Assembly: GCF_008084145.1 (NCBI RefSeq)
Contig: NZ_VSDO01000002.1
Location: 868,001-932,000 of the forward strand
Direction: 5' to 3'
DNA: 64,000 bases
From: Paenibacillus faecis
Lineage (GTDB): Bacteria > Bacillota > Bacilli > Paenibacillales > Paenibacillaceae
Below are positions 15,294 through 23,751 of this stretch, in pieces. Below the pieces are notes generated by a model. It was not told the DNA's origin and ran no database searches. It was given only the letters and a program-made list of their open reading frames with translations. How positions within the stretch are numbered: the stretch's first letter is position 1; every line of letters begins with the position of its first letter. The position numbers and the translations under genes are program-made.

Positions 15294-16400
15294 TTAAGAT
15301 TTTAAGGAAATCCATTCGTCCCGATGAATGACCTCTAGACGGTGGACTTCGTTTAACCGTTTCATCACTTCCGTACTGGGCAAGCCCAGTACGTCCCGGA
15401 GCTGAGCGGCGTCATAGTTGACGATGCCTCTCCCGAGCACTTCCCCCTGGCCGTTCAGCACTTCAACCACATCTCCGGTTTGGAAGTGGCCTTCGGCCCC
15501 GCGGACGCCGACGGGGAGCAGGCTGCGCCCGCCGTGGATCAGCGCCTCTTCGGCCCCCGCGTCGACGATCAAAGCGCCGATCGGGGTGGACATAAATCCG
15601 AGCCATTGTTTTTTGCGCGGCAAGGCGGAACTGTGCGTTTCAAAATAGGTTCCCCGGCCGCGGTCTTCCAGCGTTTGGCGTAGGTCGCCGGGGCGGTCGG
15701 CCTTGCCGACGAAGACGGGGATACCGCCGCGCGAGGCGATTTTGGCCGCGTCGATTTTGGAGCGCATGCCGCCCGTCCCCACGCTGGAGCCCGCTCCGCC
15801 GGCGATGGCGTACAGATCCTTATTGATCTCCGCGACCCGTTCGATGCGGACGGCCGCGGGGTTGATCCGCGGGTCGGCGGTGTACAGGCCGTCCGTATCG
15901 GTGAGAATGATGAGCTGATCGGCTTTGATCAGATTGGCGACCAGCGCGGATAACGTGTCGTTATCCCCGAATTTCAATTCATCGACCGAGACGGTGTCGT
16001 TTTCATTAATGATCGGGAGGACGCCGCGGCTCAGCAGTTCTTCCAGCGCCATGCTGGCGTTGCCCATCCGGCTTCTGTTCTGGAAGTCGGAACGGGTGAG
16101 GAGGATTTGCGCCGCGGAAATGCCGTGTTCGGCCAGTTCCTCGCGGTAGGTTTGCATCAGCAGCGCCTGCCCGACGGCGGCGGAGGCTTGTTTTTCATGA
16201 AGCAGCTTCGGCCGTTCCGGGTATCCGATTTCCCGAAAACCCGCGGCGACGGCGCCGGAGGAGACGAGCAGGACCTGGGTGTCCGCCGAACGTAAAGCGG
16301 CGAGCTCGAAGGCAAAATATCGGATCGCTTCCCGGTTTAATCCGCCCTCGGGCGAGGTTAGTGAACTGCTTCCGATTTTAACGACAATGCGGCGTTGCAT
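15294..16400 (-). CDS. proB: Glutamate 5-kinase with PUA domain
   Basis: 368 residues. First step of proline synthesis, phosphorylating glutamate. Amino-acid kinase motifs: VVKIGSSSLTS at the start, VSSGAVAAGFREIGY, and NENDTVSVDELKFGDND near 145. A C-terminal PUA domain follows (~residues 280-368, ALIHGGRSLLPVGV, GDVVEVL). The ATG at 16400 is eight bases after AAGGAG; a GTG nine bases upstream overlaps that site. The 5' leader holds a T-box with a proline specifier. Confidence 0.95.
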   Translation of the reverse strand: MQRRIVVKIGSSSLTSPEGGLNREAIRYFAFELAALRSADTQVLLVSSGAVAAGFREIGYPERPKLLHEKQASAAVGQALLMQTYREELAEHGISAAQILLTRSDFQNRSRMGNASMALEELLSRGVLPIINENDTVSVDELKFGDNDTLSALVANLIKADQLIILTDTDGLYTADPRINPAAVRIERVAEINKDLYAIAGGAGSSVGTGGMRSKIDAAKIASRGGIPVFVGKADRPGDLRQTLEDRGRGTYFETHSSALPRKKQWLGFMSTPIGALIVDAGAEEALIHGGRSLLPVGVRGAEGHFQTGDVVEVLNGQGEVLGRGIVNYDAAQLRDVLGLPSTEVMKRLNEVHRLEVIHRDEWISLKS

Positions 16401-16440
16401 GGAGACCACTCCTTAAAAAATCATAGCGTAAATTTTTCGT

Positions 16441-16700
16441 AAAACAAAAAAACTCCCGCCTTTGCATGCAAAGGACGAAAGTTTCACTTCCGCGGTACCA
16501 CCTTTATTGATGATTCATCATCCGACTTGGGTTGCCCGGTAACAGGGGCGCTGTCCGGTTTATGGCCGGCCGTTCGGGGATAGGGTTCAAAGCGGGCGGG
16601 CCGCAAATTCTCACAGCCGAAGGAATCTGCTCTCTGGGGGCCGCACCGGTCTTCTACTGGTCCCGTCATTACGTTTAATGATAGAAAGGTTGTTATGAAT
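16441..16700 (-). promoter_or_regulatory. T-box leader, proline specifier, controlling proBAC-mtnWXB
   Basis: Read on the minus strand. The T-box core GGTGGTACCGCGG is at 16503-16491. Stem I shows AGTA, AGAGAGCAG and GGCTGTGAGAA elements. The expected specifier position reads GAAC-CCT-A, giving CCT (proline) at 16584-16582 followed by the conserved A. The terminator is CCTTTGCATGCAAAGG extended by ACTTTCG/CGGGAGT, then seven T, ending at 16441, 41 bases before the proB ATG. Uncharged proline tRNA should bind and stabilise the antiterminator. This matches the known use of T-boxes in pro operons of Bacillota. Confidence 0.92.
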
Positions 16701-16781
16701 CGTATCAGATAACGAACTGTTTGTTTGAATTACTGATAGGATACCATGCGAATCCTGCCTTTGCAAAAGAAAATGACCTTA

Positions 16782-16799
16782 CGGCCTCAAAAGAGGCCG
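16782..16799 (-). terminator. Weak terminator spanning the mtnE stop codon
   Basis: CGGCCTC-TTTT-GAGGCCG, a perfect 7-bp stem on the minus strand with the mtnE TGA inside it. Only a weak T tract follows (ATTTTCTTTT after some bases), so read-through towards the T-box is possible. Confidence 0.45.
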
Positions 16800-17992
16800 A
16801 GCTTGCCGATCCGATGGACGGCTTCCGTAAGCCGGTCCTCGTCGGTGAGCAGTCCGAGCCGCACGTATCCTTCGCCATGCCGGCCAAAGCCGATACCGGG
16901 CGCAACCGCAACTTTGGCCCGCTCCAGCAGCAGTTGGGCGAAAGCGGAAGAGTCCGTACCCTTCGGCACCGGAAGCCAGGTAAAGAAGGAACCTGACGGT
17001 TTGCGGGCTTCCCAGCCGATTTCGCACAGAGCTTTAAACAAGGCGTTTCTTCTGGACTCATAGACGGACACCAAATCGGCCACACACTGCTGCGAATCGG
17101 ATAAGGCAACCTTGGCCGCTTCCTGAACCGCGCCGAACAGGCTGACATAAATGTGGTCCTGGAGCAGGTTGATCAGGGAGATGATCTCCTTGTTGCCAAG
17201 GGCGAATCCGACCCGCCAGCCGGCCATATTATACGTTTTGGACATGGTGTAGTACTCGACGCCGACTTCTTTGGCGCCTTCCGCTTGCAGGAAGCTTACG
17301 GGGCGCCGCCCGTCAAAGCCGATCGCACCGTAGGCGAAATCGCTGGCGACGACGATGCCGTGGGTCGCTGCGAATTTCACCGTATCCTCATAAAAGGACA
17401 GCGGGGCCGTGGCTGCCGTCGGGTTGTTCGGATAGTTCAGGAACATCAGCTTGGCCCGCTCTTTATCGCGGTCGGAAATGGCGCCGTAGTCGGGCAGGAA
17501 ATCATTTTCTTCCCGCAGGGGCATGAACGACATTTCCGCGCCGGCCAGCGCGGTCCCCGACCAGTAGTCCGGGTAACCCGGATCGGGTACCAGGCAGAGG
17601 TCGCCCGGGTTCAGCAAAATTTGGCTGATCTGAACAAGCCCGGTTTTGCCGCCGAACAGGATGGCCACCTCGGTTTCCGGGTCCAGGCTGACGCCGTAGT
17701 CCTCGCGGTATCGCTGGGCCGCGGCTTCTTTCAAGAAATGAAAGCCCCGAAACGGGGAGTATTTGTGATACTGGGGATTCGCCACGGCGGCCTGGGCGGC
17801 GCGCACAATATGCTCCGGCGTGGGACGGTCCGGGTTGCCCTGGCCGAGGTTGATGACGTCGTGCCCCGCGGCGATCTCCCGGTTTACGCTGGCGACCAGC
17901 GATGCGAAGAACTGCTTGGGCAGGTTATTCATACTATCGGCCGGGCGGATCGAAAAAGGAACCGTCCCCCGGTTAGGTTGATTTGATTTCAT
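16787..17992 (-). CDS. mtnE: Methionine salvage aminotransferase
   Basis: 401 residues, fold-type I PLP enzyme. Transaminates 2-keto-4-methylthiobutyrate to methionine. DVINLGQGNPDRPTPEHIV near the start, LNYPNNPT, DFAYGAIGFDG and the PLP lysine in YYTMSKTYNMAGWRVGF fit MtnE closely. The ATG used is eight bases after GGAGAG; a GTG ten codons upstream has a poor site. It is divergent from mtnU and lies upstream of the T-box on the same strand as proBAC-mtnWXB. Confidence 0.9.
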   Translation of the reverse strand: MKSNQPNRGTVPFSIRPADSMNNLPKQFFASLVASVNREIAAGHDVINLGQGNPDRPTPEHIVRAAQAAVANPQYHKYSPFRGFHFLKEAAAQRYREDYGVSLDPETEVAILFGGKTGLVQISQILLNPGDLCLVPDPGYPDYWSGTALAGAEMSFMPLREENDFLPDYGAISDRDKERAKLMFLNYPNNPTAATAPLSFYEDTVKFAATHGIVVASDFAYGAIGFDGRRPVSFLQAEGAKEVGVEYYTMSKTYNMAGWRVGFALGNKEIISLINLLQDHIYVSLFGAVQEAAKVALSDSQQCVADLVSVYESRRNALFKALCEIGWEARKPSGSFFTWLPVPKGTDSSAFAQLLLERAKVAVAPGIGFGRHGEGYVRLGLLTDEDRLTEAVHRIGKLGLF

Positions 17993-18211
17993 AGGTCGCA
18001 CTCTCCGGTCCGTGAACGCCACTAAACGACGATATTCCTGCGCTGAGCGTCACTTCAAAAATAATATGTTTTAATTTAACACGATTTAACCTAGCTGCAT
18101 AGATGGAATTTCACGGGGGAAGCCTTGCGCGTCTCTATCCGCCGGATTATGATGAGAGTCAAGTACAGTCGGCCGGCTGAAGGTTGCCGCCCGATCCGAA
18201 AGGAAGGATAA

Positions 18212-19027
18212 ATGACCATGAGCGATAAAACAAAAGCTTGGAACGTGGCTTTGATTCAAAGCGATATCATCCTGGGGCAGCCGGCGCAAAACCGCGAAAG
18301 AATGGAAACGAAGATGGAGCAGGCGGTATCCGCTCCGGAGAAGCCCGATGTGATCGTCCTGTCGGAAATGTGGAACACCGGCTACGACTTGAACCAGATC
18401 GGAAGTTTGGCCGACCCCGACGGAAAAGAGTCCAGAGCCTGGCTCGCCTCCTTTGCCCGCACGCATGGCGTTCACATCGTCGCGGGATCGATCGCGGAGA
18501 AAAGAGGGGACAAGGTGTATAACACCATGCTTGTCTTCGATCGGACGGGACGGGAGGTCGCATCCTATTCCAAAATCCATCTGTTTCGGCTGATGGAGGA
18601 GGAGAAGCATCTTGCTCCGGGCGATCGGGCCGTTAAATTCGAGCTGGACGGTATCCCGTCCGGTGCGTCGATTTGCTACGATATCCGGTTTCCGGAGCTT
18701 GCGCGCACGCTGTCGTTGAACGGAACCGAAGTGCTGTTCGTTCCGGCGGAATGGCCGCATCCCCGCCTTCATCATTGGCGGACGCTGCTCATGGCCCGGG
18801 CGATCGAAAACCAAATGTACGTCATCGCCTGCAACCGGACGGGAACCGGCGGCCGCGACGTGTTCTTCGGCCATTCCCTCATCATCGACCCTTGGGGAGA
18901 AATCGTGGCCGAGGGCGGGGAAGAGGAGGAAATCGTCACCGGCCGCGTGGACCTGGGACTTGTCGCCGAGGTTCGCGGGCGGATTCCGGTCTTCAGCGAT
19001 CGCCGTCCGTCCCTCTACGAACTTTAG
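18212..19027 (+). CDS. mtnU: Carbon-nitrogen hydrolase, MtnU-like
   Basis: 271 residues of the nitrilase superfamily. The Glu-Lys-Cys triad is visible: VLSEMWNTGY (~49), SKIHLFRLMEEEKH (~119) and GASICYDIRFPE (~152). By relation to MtnU it probably deaminates the alpha-keto-methylthio-succinamate-type side product left by MtnE-linked transamination, an omega-amidase role; that is inference from neighbourhood. An ATG at 18218 is an alternative start. The 220-base divergent region with mtnE shows no SAM riboswitch. The stop codon overlaps that of the convergent LysR gene. Confidence 0.82.
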   Translation: MTMSDKTKAWNVALIQSDIILGQPAQNRERMETKMEQAVSAPEKPDVIVLSEMWNTGYDLNQIGSLADPDGKESRAWLASFARTHGVHIVAGSIAEKRGDKVYNTMLVFDRTGREVASYSKIHLFRLMEEEKHLAPGDRAVKFELDGIPSGASICYDIRFPELARTLSLNGTEVLFVPAEWPHPRLHHWRTLLMARAIENQMYVIACNRTGTGGRDVFFGHSLIIDPWGEIVAEGGEEEEIVTGRVDLGLVAEVRGRIPVFSDRRPSLYEL

Positions 19028-19923
19028 CGCTCCGCCAGCGTCGCTTTGAAGGTGTCGATGAAGGCTTCGGCCGCCTTGGACAGGTATCTGCCTTTCCGGT
19101 AGGCGATAACGAGGGTACGGCTCGGTGAAGAGGCCAGCGGAACGTAAACCGGGATCAGCTCGCTCCGTTTGGCCCGGGCGATAAATCTGGGCACAAGGGT
19201 GATTCCCATACCGGCCGCCACCAAAGACTGCACGGTCTCGATATTGTTGCTTTCAAATACGACGTTCGGCTCGAACCCGGCGCTTTTGCACAAGTCGATG
19301 GTCAATTTGCGGAATCCCTGGCCTTTTTTGAGAACGATAAACGGCTCGTCTTTCAGTTCCTCGAGCGAAACGCCGCCCGGCTTGTCTTCAAGCGCGGCCA
19401 GCCGGTGATCGGGCGGAACGGCCAGGTCGATAATCTCTTCGCCGATCGGTTCATAGGTGAGCGTCGGTTCCTGCAGCGGAAGCGAAAGCAGGCTAAGATC
19501 GGTTCCGCCGCCGGCGGTCAGCTTTTCCAGATTCAGCGACGTATCCTCCAGAAGGGTGATCTGGATGTCGGGGTAGGCCGCCTTAAAGGCCGGCAGCACG
19601 TACGGGAGCAAATGCGAGCCGGTGATCGGCATGCTCCCGATCACGACGCGTCCCGCTCTAAGTTGGGAGATATCGTCCATCTCCTGGCGAAGCTGCTCCA
19701 CCGCGTCCATGATTTTGCGGGCATGCTCGATAAAGCTCGCTCCCGCATGCGTCAACTCGACGCTGCTCGTGTTCCGTTGAAACAGTTTAACGCCCAGTTC
19801 TTGCTCCAGCTTGGACAACTGCTGGCTTAAGGAAGGCTGGGCGATATGAAGTTTGTCCGCCGCGCGGGAGAAATTCCGTTCCTCGGCAATTTGCAGCGTA
19901 TATTGTAGTTGTCGAAGCTCCAC
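19024..19923 (-). CDS. LysR-family transcriptional regulator
   Basis: 299 residues from a GTG preceded by GAGGTGATC; an upstream ATG would add 13 residues and lacks a site. N-terminal winged helix-turn-helix: MELRQLQYTLQIAEERNFSRAADKLHIAQPSLSQQLSKLEQELG, in standard LysR form. The effector domain (from ~90) begins RVVIGSMPITGSHLLPYVLP. The effector is unknown. It is divergent from lepB, and the shared control region holds a perfect inverted repeat, so it may regulate itself and lepB. No metabolic partner is obvious. Confidence 0.88.
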   Translation of the reverse strand: MELRQLQYTLQIAEERNFSRAADKLHIAQPSLSQQLSKLEQELGVKLFQRNTSSVELTHAGASFIEHARKIMDAVEQLRQEMDDISQLRAGRVVIGSMPITGSHLLPYVLPAFKAAYPDIQITLLEDTSLNLEKLTAGGGTDLSLLSLPLQEPTLTYEPIGEEIIDLAVPPDHRLAALEDKPGGVSLEELKDEPFIVLKKGQGFRKLTIDLCKSAGFEPNVVFESNNIETVQSLVAAGMGITLVPRFIARAKRSELIPVYVPLASSPSRTLVIAYRKGRYLSKAAEAFIDTFKATLAER

Positions 19924-19955
19924 AGGGATCACCTCTTCTGTTGTTTTCTTCTTAT

Positions 19956-20020
19956 AAGCCAAACCTATTAATATTATATACTATAATAGGTTTGGCTTGA
20001 TGCTGTTTTCAAGGTATAAT
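19956..20020. promoter_or_regulatory. Divergent lysR/lepB promoters over a perfect 15-bp inverted repeat
   Basis: AAGCCAAACCTATTA (19956-19970) and TAATAGGTTTGGCTT (19984-19998) are exact inverted copies 13 bases apart. The lepB promoter TTGGCT-N17-TATAAT (19992-20020) takes its -35 from the right arm. The opposite strand has TTGAAA-N18-TATTAT (20012-19983) pointing to the LysR gene. No T tract follows either arm, so an operator is more likely than a terminator. Confidence 0.6.
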
Positions 20021-20051
20021 AATAGAAAAAGTTGTTGTGGAGGTTTGAGTC

Positions 20052-20606
20052 TTGAAAAAGGTTTGGAAAGAGATTCAGGGATGGGGAATTTCGATCATCA
20101 TCGGCTTCGTACTCAGTATGTTCATCGGCATATTCGTTATTCAACCATACAGAGTGGACGGTCATTCCATGGAACCGACGCTGAACGACAACCAGCGGAT
20201 CTATGCGTGGAAGCTGGTTCATTCCTTCGACAAGCTGCCGAAGTACGGCGATATCGTCATTATCGACAGCCGGGTCGACCGGGAGAGATCGTTTATGGAT
20301 GACGTTAAGGAACATCCGCTTATCCGGCTGCTTTCGGGCGCCGAAGAACAGGAGATTTTTTATGTGAAGCGGGTGATCGGCCTGCCGGGCGATACGATTG
20401 AAATCAAGGATGGGCAGGTGTACCGAAACGGGGAAGCGCTCCATGAACCTTACATCAAGGAAGCGATGAACGCGGGAATGAACCAGTCCTGGGAAATCCC
20501 CGCCGGCCATGTGTTTGTGATGGGCGACAATCGCAACAACAGTAATGACAGCAGAAATATCGGCCCCGTCCCCCAGGACCATGTGATGGGGATCGACTCT
20601 TTCTGA
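20052..20606 (+). CDS. lepB: Type I signal peptidase
   Basis: 184 residues, TTG start eight bases after GGAGG. One N-terminal membrane helix (ISIIIGFVLSMFIGIFVIQ), then the catalytic serine in GHSMEPTL (~39), the general-base lysine in FYVKRVIGLPGDTIEI (~100) and the MGDNRNNSNDSR box near 158. This is the single-membrane-span SipS-like form. It cleaves Sec signal peptides outside the membrane. Several exported proteins in this window are potential substrates. Confidence 0.95.
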   Translation: MKKVWKEIQGWGISIIIGFVLSMFIGIFVIQPYRVDGHSMEPTLNDNQRIYAWKLVHSFDKLPKYGDIVIIDSRVDRERSFMDDVKEHPLIRLLSGAEEQEIFYVKRVIGLPGDTIEIKDGQVYRNGEALHEPYIKEAMNAGMNQSWEIPAGHVFVMGDNRNNSNDSRNIGPVPQDHVMGIDSF

Positions 20607-20640
20607 TTGATTATCGCATCTGACTTAAGGAGAGAAGAGA

Positions 20641-20877
20641 ATGACGGATGTCTGGGAACGCTGTCCCAAATGCAAATCCGACCAGGTCGTTACGCGGGGC
20701 AAGCTCTTTTATTTTCTAATCTGGTTTGCGGCGGGCGGTTGCCTGTTGTGGCTGGGATTATTGTTCTTCTGGCCCCTGCTGGTCGTGGGATTTATTCCGA
20801 TCGTTGTTTCCCTGTTCAGTTTTATGAAGGCCAAGGTTAACCGATGCACGGCCTGCGGTCATAAATGGAAACCATAG
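20641..20877 (+). CDS. Small zinc-ribbon membrane protein of unknown function
   Basis: 78 residues. CPKCKSD at the N terminus and CTACGHKWKP at the C terminus can make one four-cysteine zinc ribbon split by two hydrophobic segments (about residues 22-60), which would put both metal-binding ends on the cytoplasmic side. It follows lepB by 34 bases with GGAGAGAAG before the ATG, so it is probably co-transcribed. No enzymatic motif is seen. Confidence 0.7.
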   Translation: MTDVWERCPKCKSDQVVTRGKLFYFLIWFAAGGCLLWLGLLFFWPLLVVGFIPIVVSLFSFMKAKVNRCTACGHKWKP

Positions 20878-20903
20878 CATAGTGTCAATGTTCGGACATC
20901 AGA

Positions 20904-20930
20904 CAGATCAAGCGATTGATCTGTTTTTTT
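20904..20930 (+). terminator. Intrinsic terminator of the lepB operon
   Basis: CAGATCAA-GCGA-TTGATCTG, a perfect 8-bp stem, followed by seven T. Confidence 0.88.
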
Positions 20931-21088
20931 GTTAGTGGCTTTAGCCAGTTGGGCACGCCAAGCGTGCGAAACAACAAACCACCTGCTATGCGGGTGGTGT
21001 AGTGTTGCTTATAGCAAAAACACCTGAAGGGTTCGTTATCAAAGGAGTGTTCAAGCTACGATGTATAACGAAAGGAAAAGGTGGCTTT

Positions 21089-21292
21089 ATGGCTAATCGA
21101 AGTGATATATCACATCCAAAGAGGCGCCTAGCGTGCTTCCAAGCTTCGAACTCCAAAAAGATGCAAATCTGCAGGCATTTAAGCCGATTCCCGAGGGAAT
21201 GCGAAAAAAGATGCAAATCTGCAGGCATTTCCAGCGTTTTTAGAGAAACGAGCCGTTTCGTCGAAAATTCCTGCAGATTTGCAGGTATTTAG
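21089..21292 (+). pseudogene. Remnant of a Y1 (TnpA-type) transposase start
   Basis: Starts MANRSDISH, close to the usual MAN..(S/N)..SH opening of IS200 transposases, then loses all similarity: the catalytic HxH and tyrosine helix are absent. The remaining frame merely reads through two copies of the palindromic motif (KKMQICRH, KRCKSAGI). It is not expected to make a working protein. Confidence 0.5.
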
Positions 21293-21341
21293 AAATTTTG
21301 AGTCCAAACAGGAAAAAAACATGCACATATGCAGGAATTTT
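21156..21341. repeat. Array of four palindromic 20-bp motifs
   Basis: ATGCAAATCTGCAGGCATTT occurs at 21161-21180 and 21211-21230. An inverted variant, CCTGCAGATTTGCAGG, is at 21270-21285, and a diverged copy, ATGCACATATGCAGGAATTT, is at 21321-21340. Spacing is 50-57 bases. Two of the gaps carry their own hairpins: ATTCCC-GA-GGGAAT (21187-21200) and GAAACG-AGC-CGTTTC (21245-21259). Confidence 0.7.
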
Positions 21342-21582
21342 ATGTTAGCCGGTAATAAAGGCTTATAGCCTAAGAGCAAACCACCCGTTCACACGGGTGG
21401 TTTTGATGCGGGCGAGAATATACACGGATAAAAAACCGTTTTGCGGGTGAAATGTCATTTCTACGGATTTAAAATAATCGCTCAAAAAACTAACCAATAA
21501 ATCTAGGTTATGGTCTATACCAACCCTTTATTTGCCCCATAAGATGAGGTGTAACAAAAAATAAGTCCTGGGAGGGAAAATA

Positions 21583-21678
21583 ATGAGCGGTTACGACGGG
21601 AAAAACTTCATTTTTACATCTACGGCTACAATTTTGGTTCTCTACATTTTGCTTGTTATTGTACTGAGACCATTCTAA
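21583..21678 (+). CDS. YjcZ-like sporulation microprotein
   Basis: 31 residues, ATG seven bases after GGGAGGG. Starts MSGYDGKNF, then one membrane segment (TSTATILVLYILLVIVL) and a short RPF end. This matches the layout of YjcZ/YuzJ-type small hydrophobic proteins found in spores: a MSGY start, one helix, about 30 residues. The usual glycine/tyrosine-rich stretch is short here. The gene points towards and past the convergent gene at 21711. It is below the usual ORF-calling size. Confidence 0.65.
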   Translation: MSGYDGKNFIFTSTATILVLYILLVIVLRPF

Positions 21679-21710
21679 AGCGGAGCTAATCAGAAGCATG
21701 TCGGGTGTGT

Positions 21711-22034
21711 TCAAGTATACAACAGAGTAATGACGAGCAATTCGTAAAGAACCAGCGTCAGGATGAGTTCATCCGAGTTGTAGAAAGGGCTCCCAAAAAA
21801 CGCCCGCGGCCCGCCATAGCTGGGCACGGCTAATTGCAGCAAACCATTGTTGCAGTTAACGATTCGGCCTACGAACGTCTGACCGTCCAAGGTTACAATA
21901 CGTACGGTATGATTGGCGTAGTGTTTGCAAATGTAATGCAATTTGTGTCGGATGTTTTTTAAATTCTCCGCCCAATTTTGGTCCGCCTGATACAAGACGG
22001 TCTGCGACTGTTGACCTCCAAGCTGAAGACTCAT
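21711..22034 (-). CDS. Unknown protein with an LSm/SH3-like beta segment
   Basis: 107 residues, ATG after AGGAGG. The middle (NHTVRIVTLDGQTFVGRIVNCNNGLLQLAV) reads as a small beta barrel of the RxxTxDG-xxxxGxIV type, preceded by a helical part rich in histidine and tyrosine (IRHKLHYICKHYANH) and followed by a hydrophobic C terminus. I do not recognise the family. The pairing with a YjcZ-like gene hints at a spore-surface role, which is only inference from position. Confidence 0.6.
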   Translation of the reverse strand: MSLQLGGQQSQTVLYQADQNWAENLKNIRHKLHYICKHYANHTVRIVTLDGQTFVGRIVNCNNGLLQLAVPSYGGPRAFFGSPFYNSDELILTLVLYELLVITLLYT

Positions 22035-22110
22035 GGAATGGATTCCTCCTTATTTGATATGTGTTTATCGTATGCGAGCCAGGAACTCCTTGTTCATCTT
22101 CAAACGACCT

Positions 22111-22141
22111 GGACAGTGACGCCGTTTCACTGTCCTTTTTT
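22111..22141 (+). terminator. Terminator-like hairpin 160 bp before leuC
   Basis: GGACAGTGA (22111-22119) and TCACTGTCC (22127-22135) make a perfect 9-bp stem, then six T, a G and four T. It could end transcription from the small gene at 21583 or act as an attenuator for leuCD. No T-box core is present in this leader. Confidence 0.75.
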
Positions 22142-22186
22142 GTTTTATCTATAGGTAATTCCTATGACCATTATAGATATTATATC

Positions 22187-22216
22187 TTGGATCAATCAGA
22201 GGCAAAATGCTATATT
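22187..22216 (+). promoter_or_regulatory. Promoter candidate of leuCD
   Basis: TTGGAT, 18 bases, then TATATT, about 80 bases before the leuC start and downstream of the terminator-like hairpin. Confidence 0.45.
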
Positions 22217-22297
22217 GTATTCAACAGACGAGAAAGAGGGCTCGATCTTAGCCGCCTTTACGTCGCATGTTCGAACTTACGCTATGGGGTGAATTCA

Positions 22298-23725
<1,428 letters not shown>

Positions 23726-23751
23726 TCAAGCGGAAGAGAGGGGAAACAACC

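Larger units (their letters stand above)
20935..21410 (+). mobile_element. Internally rearranged IS200/IS605-type element (non-autonomous remnant)
   Basis: Left end: hairpins GCACGC-CAA-GCGTGC (20953-20967) and CCACCTGC-TAT-GCGGGTGG (20979-20997). Right end: AAACCACCCGT paired with ACGGGTGGTTT (21378-21403). Subterminal hairpins of this kind, without terminal inverted repeats, mark IS200/IS605 elements. Between them a leader with TTCGTTATC and GTATAACGAA leads to a ribosome site and ATGGCTAATCG, like the 5' end of a Y1 transposase gene. The body of tnpA is missing and replaced by a repeat array. Exact ends and target site cannot be set by eye. No TnpB is present. Confidence 0.65.

Noticed and set aside
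16421-16740. A short reading frame across the T-box region as a protein
   Set aside because: The 61-residue minus-strand frame at 16484-16669 overlies conserved T-box elements and the specifier loop, which explain the sequence better.
18020-18211. SAM riboswitch between mtnE and mtnU
   Set aside because: I looked for the S-box core (GAGGTGGAGGGA, GATGAAACCCGGCAACC) on both strands and found only a weak likeness near 18195 with no matching stems.
21156-21341. Short spaced repeats that could be a tiny CRISPR array
   Set aside because: Only four copies, one inverted and one diverged, with uneven gaps that carry their own hairpins, and no cas gene in the window.
22061-22297. 79-residue N-terminal extension of LeuC
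   Set aside because: It crosses a terminator and the promoter candidate, has no LeuC similarity, and a good start ([12 protein letters not shown]) exists at 22298.
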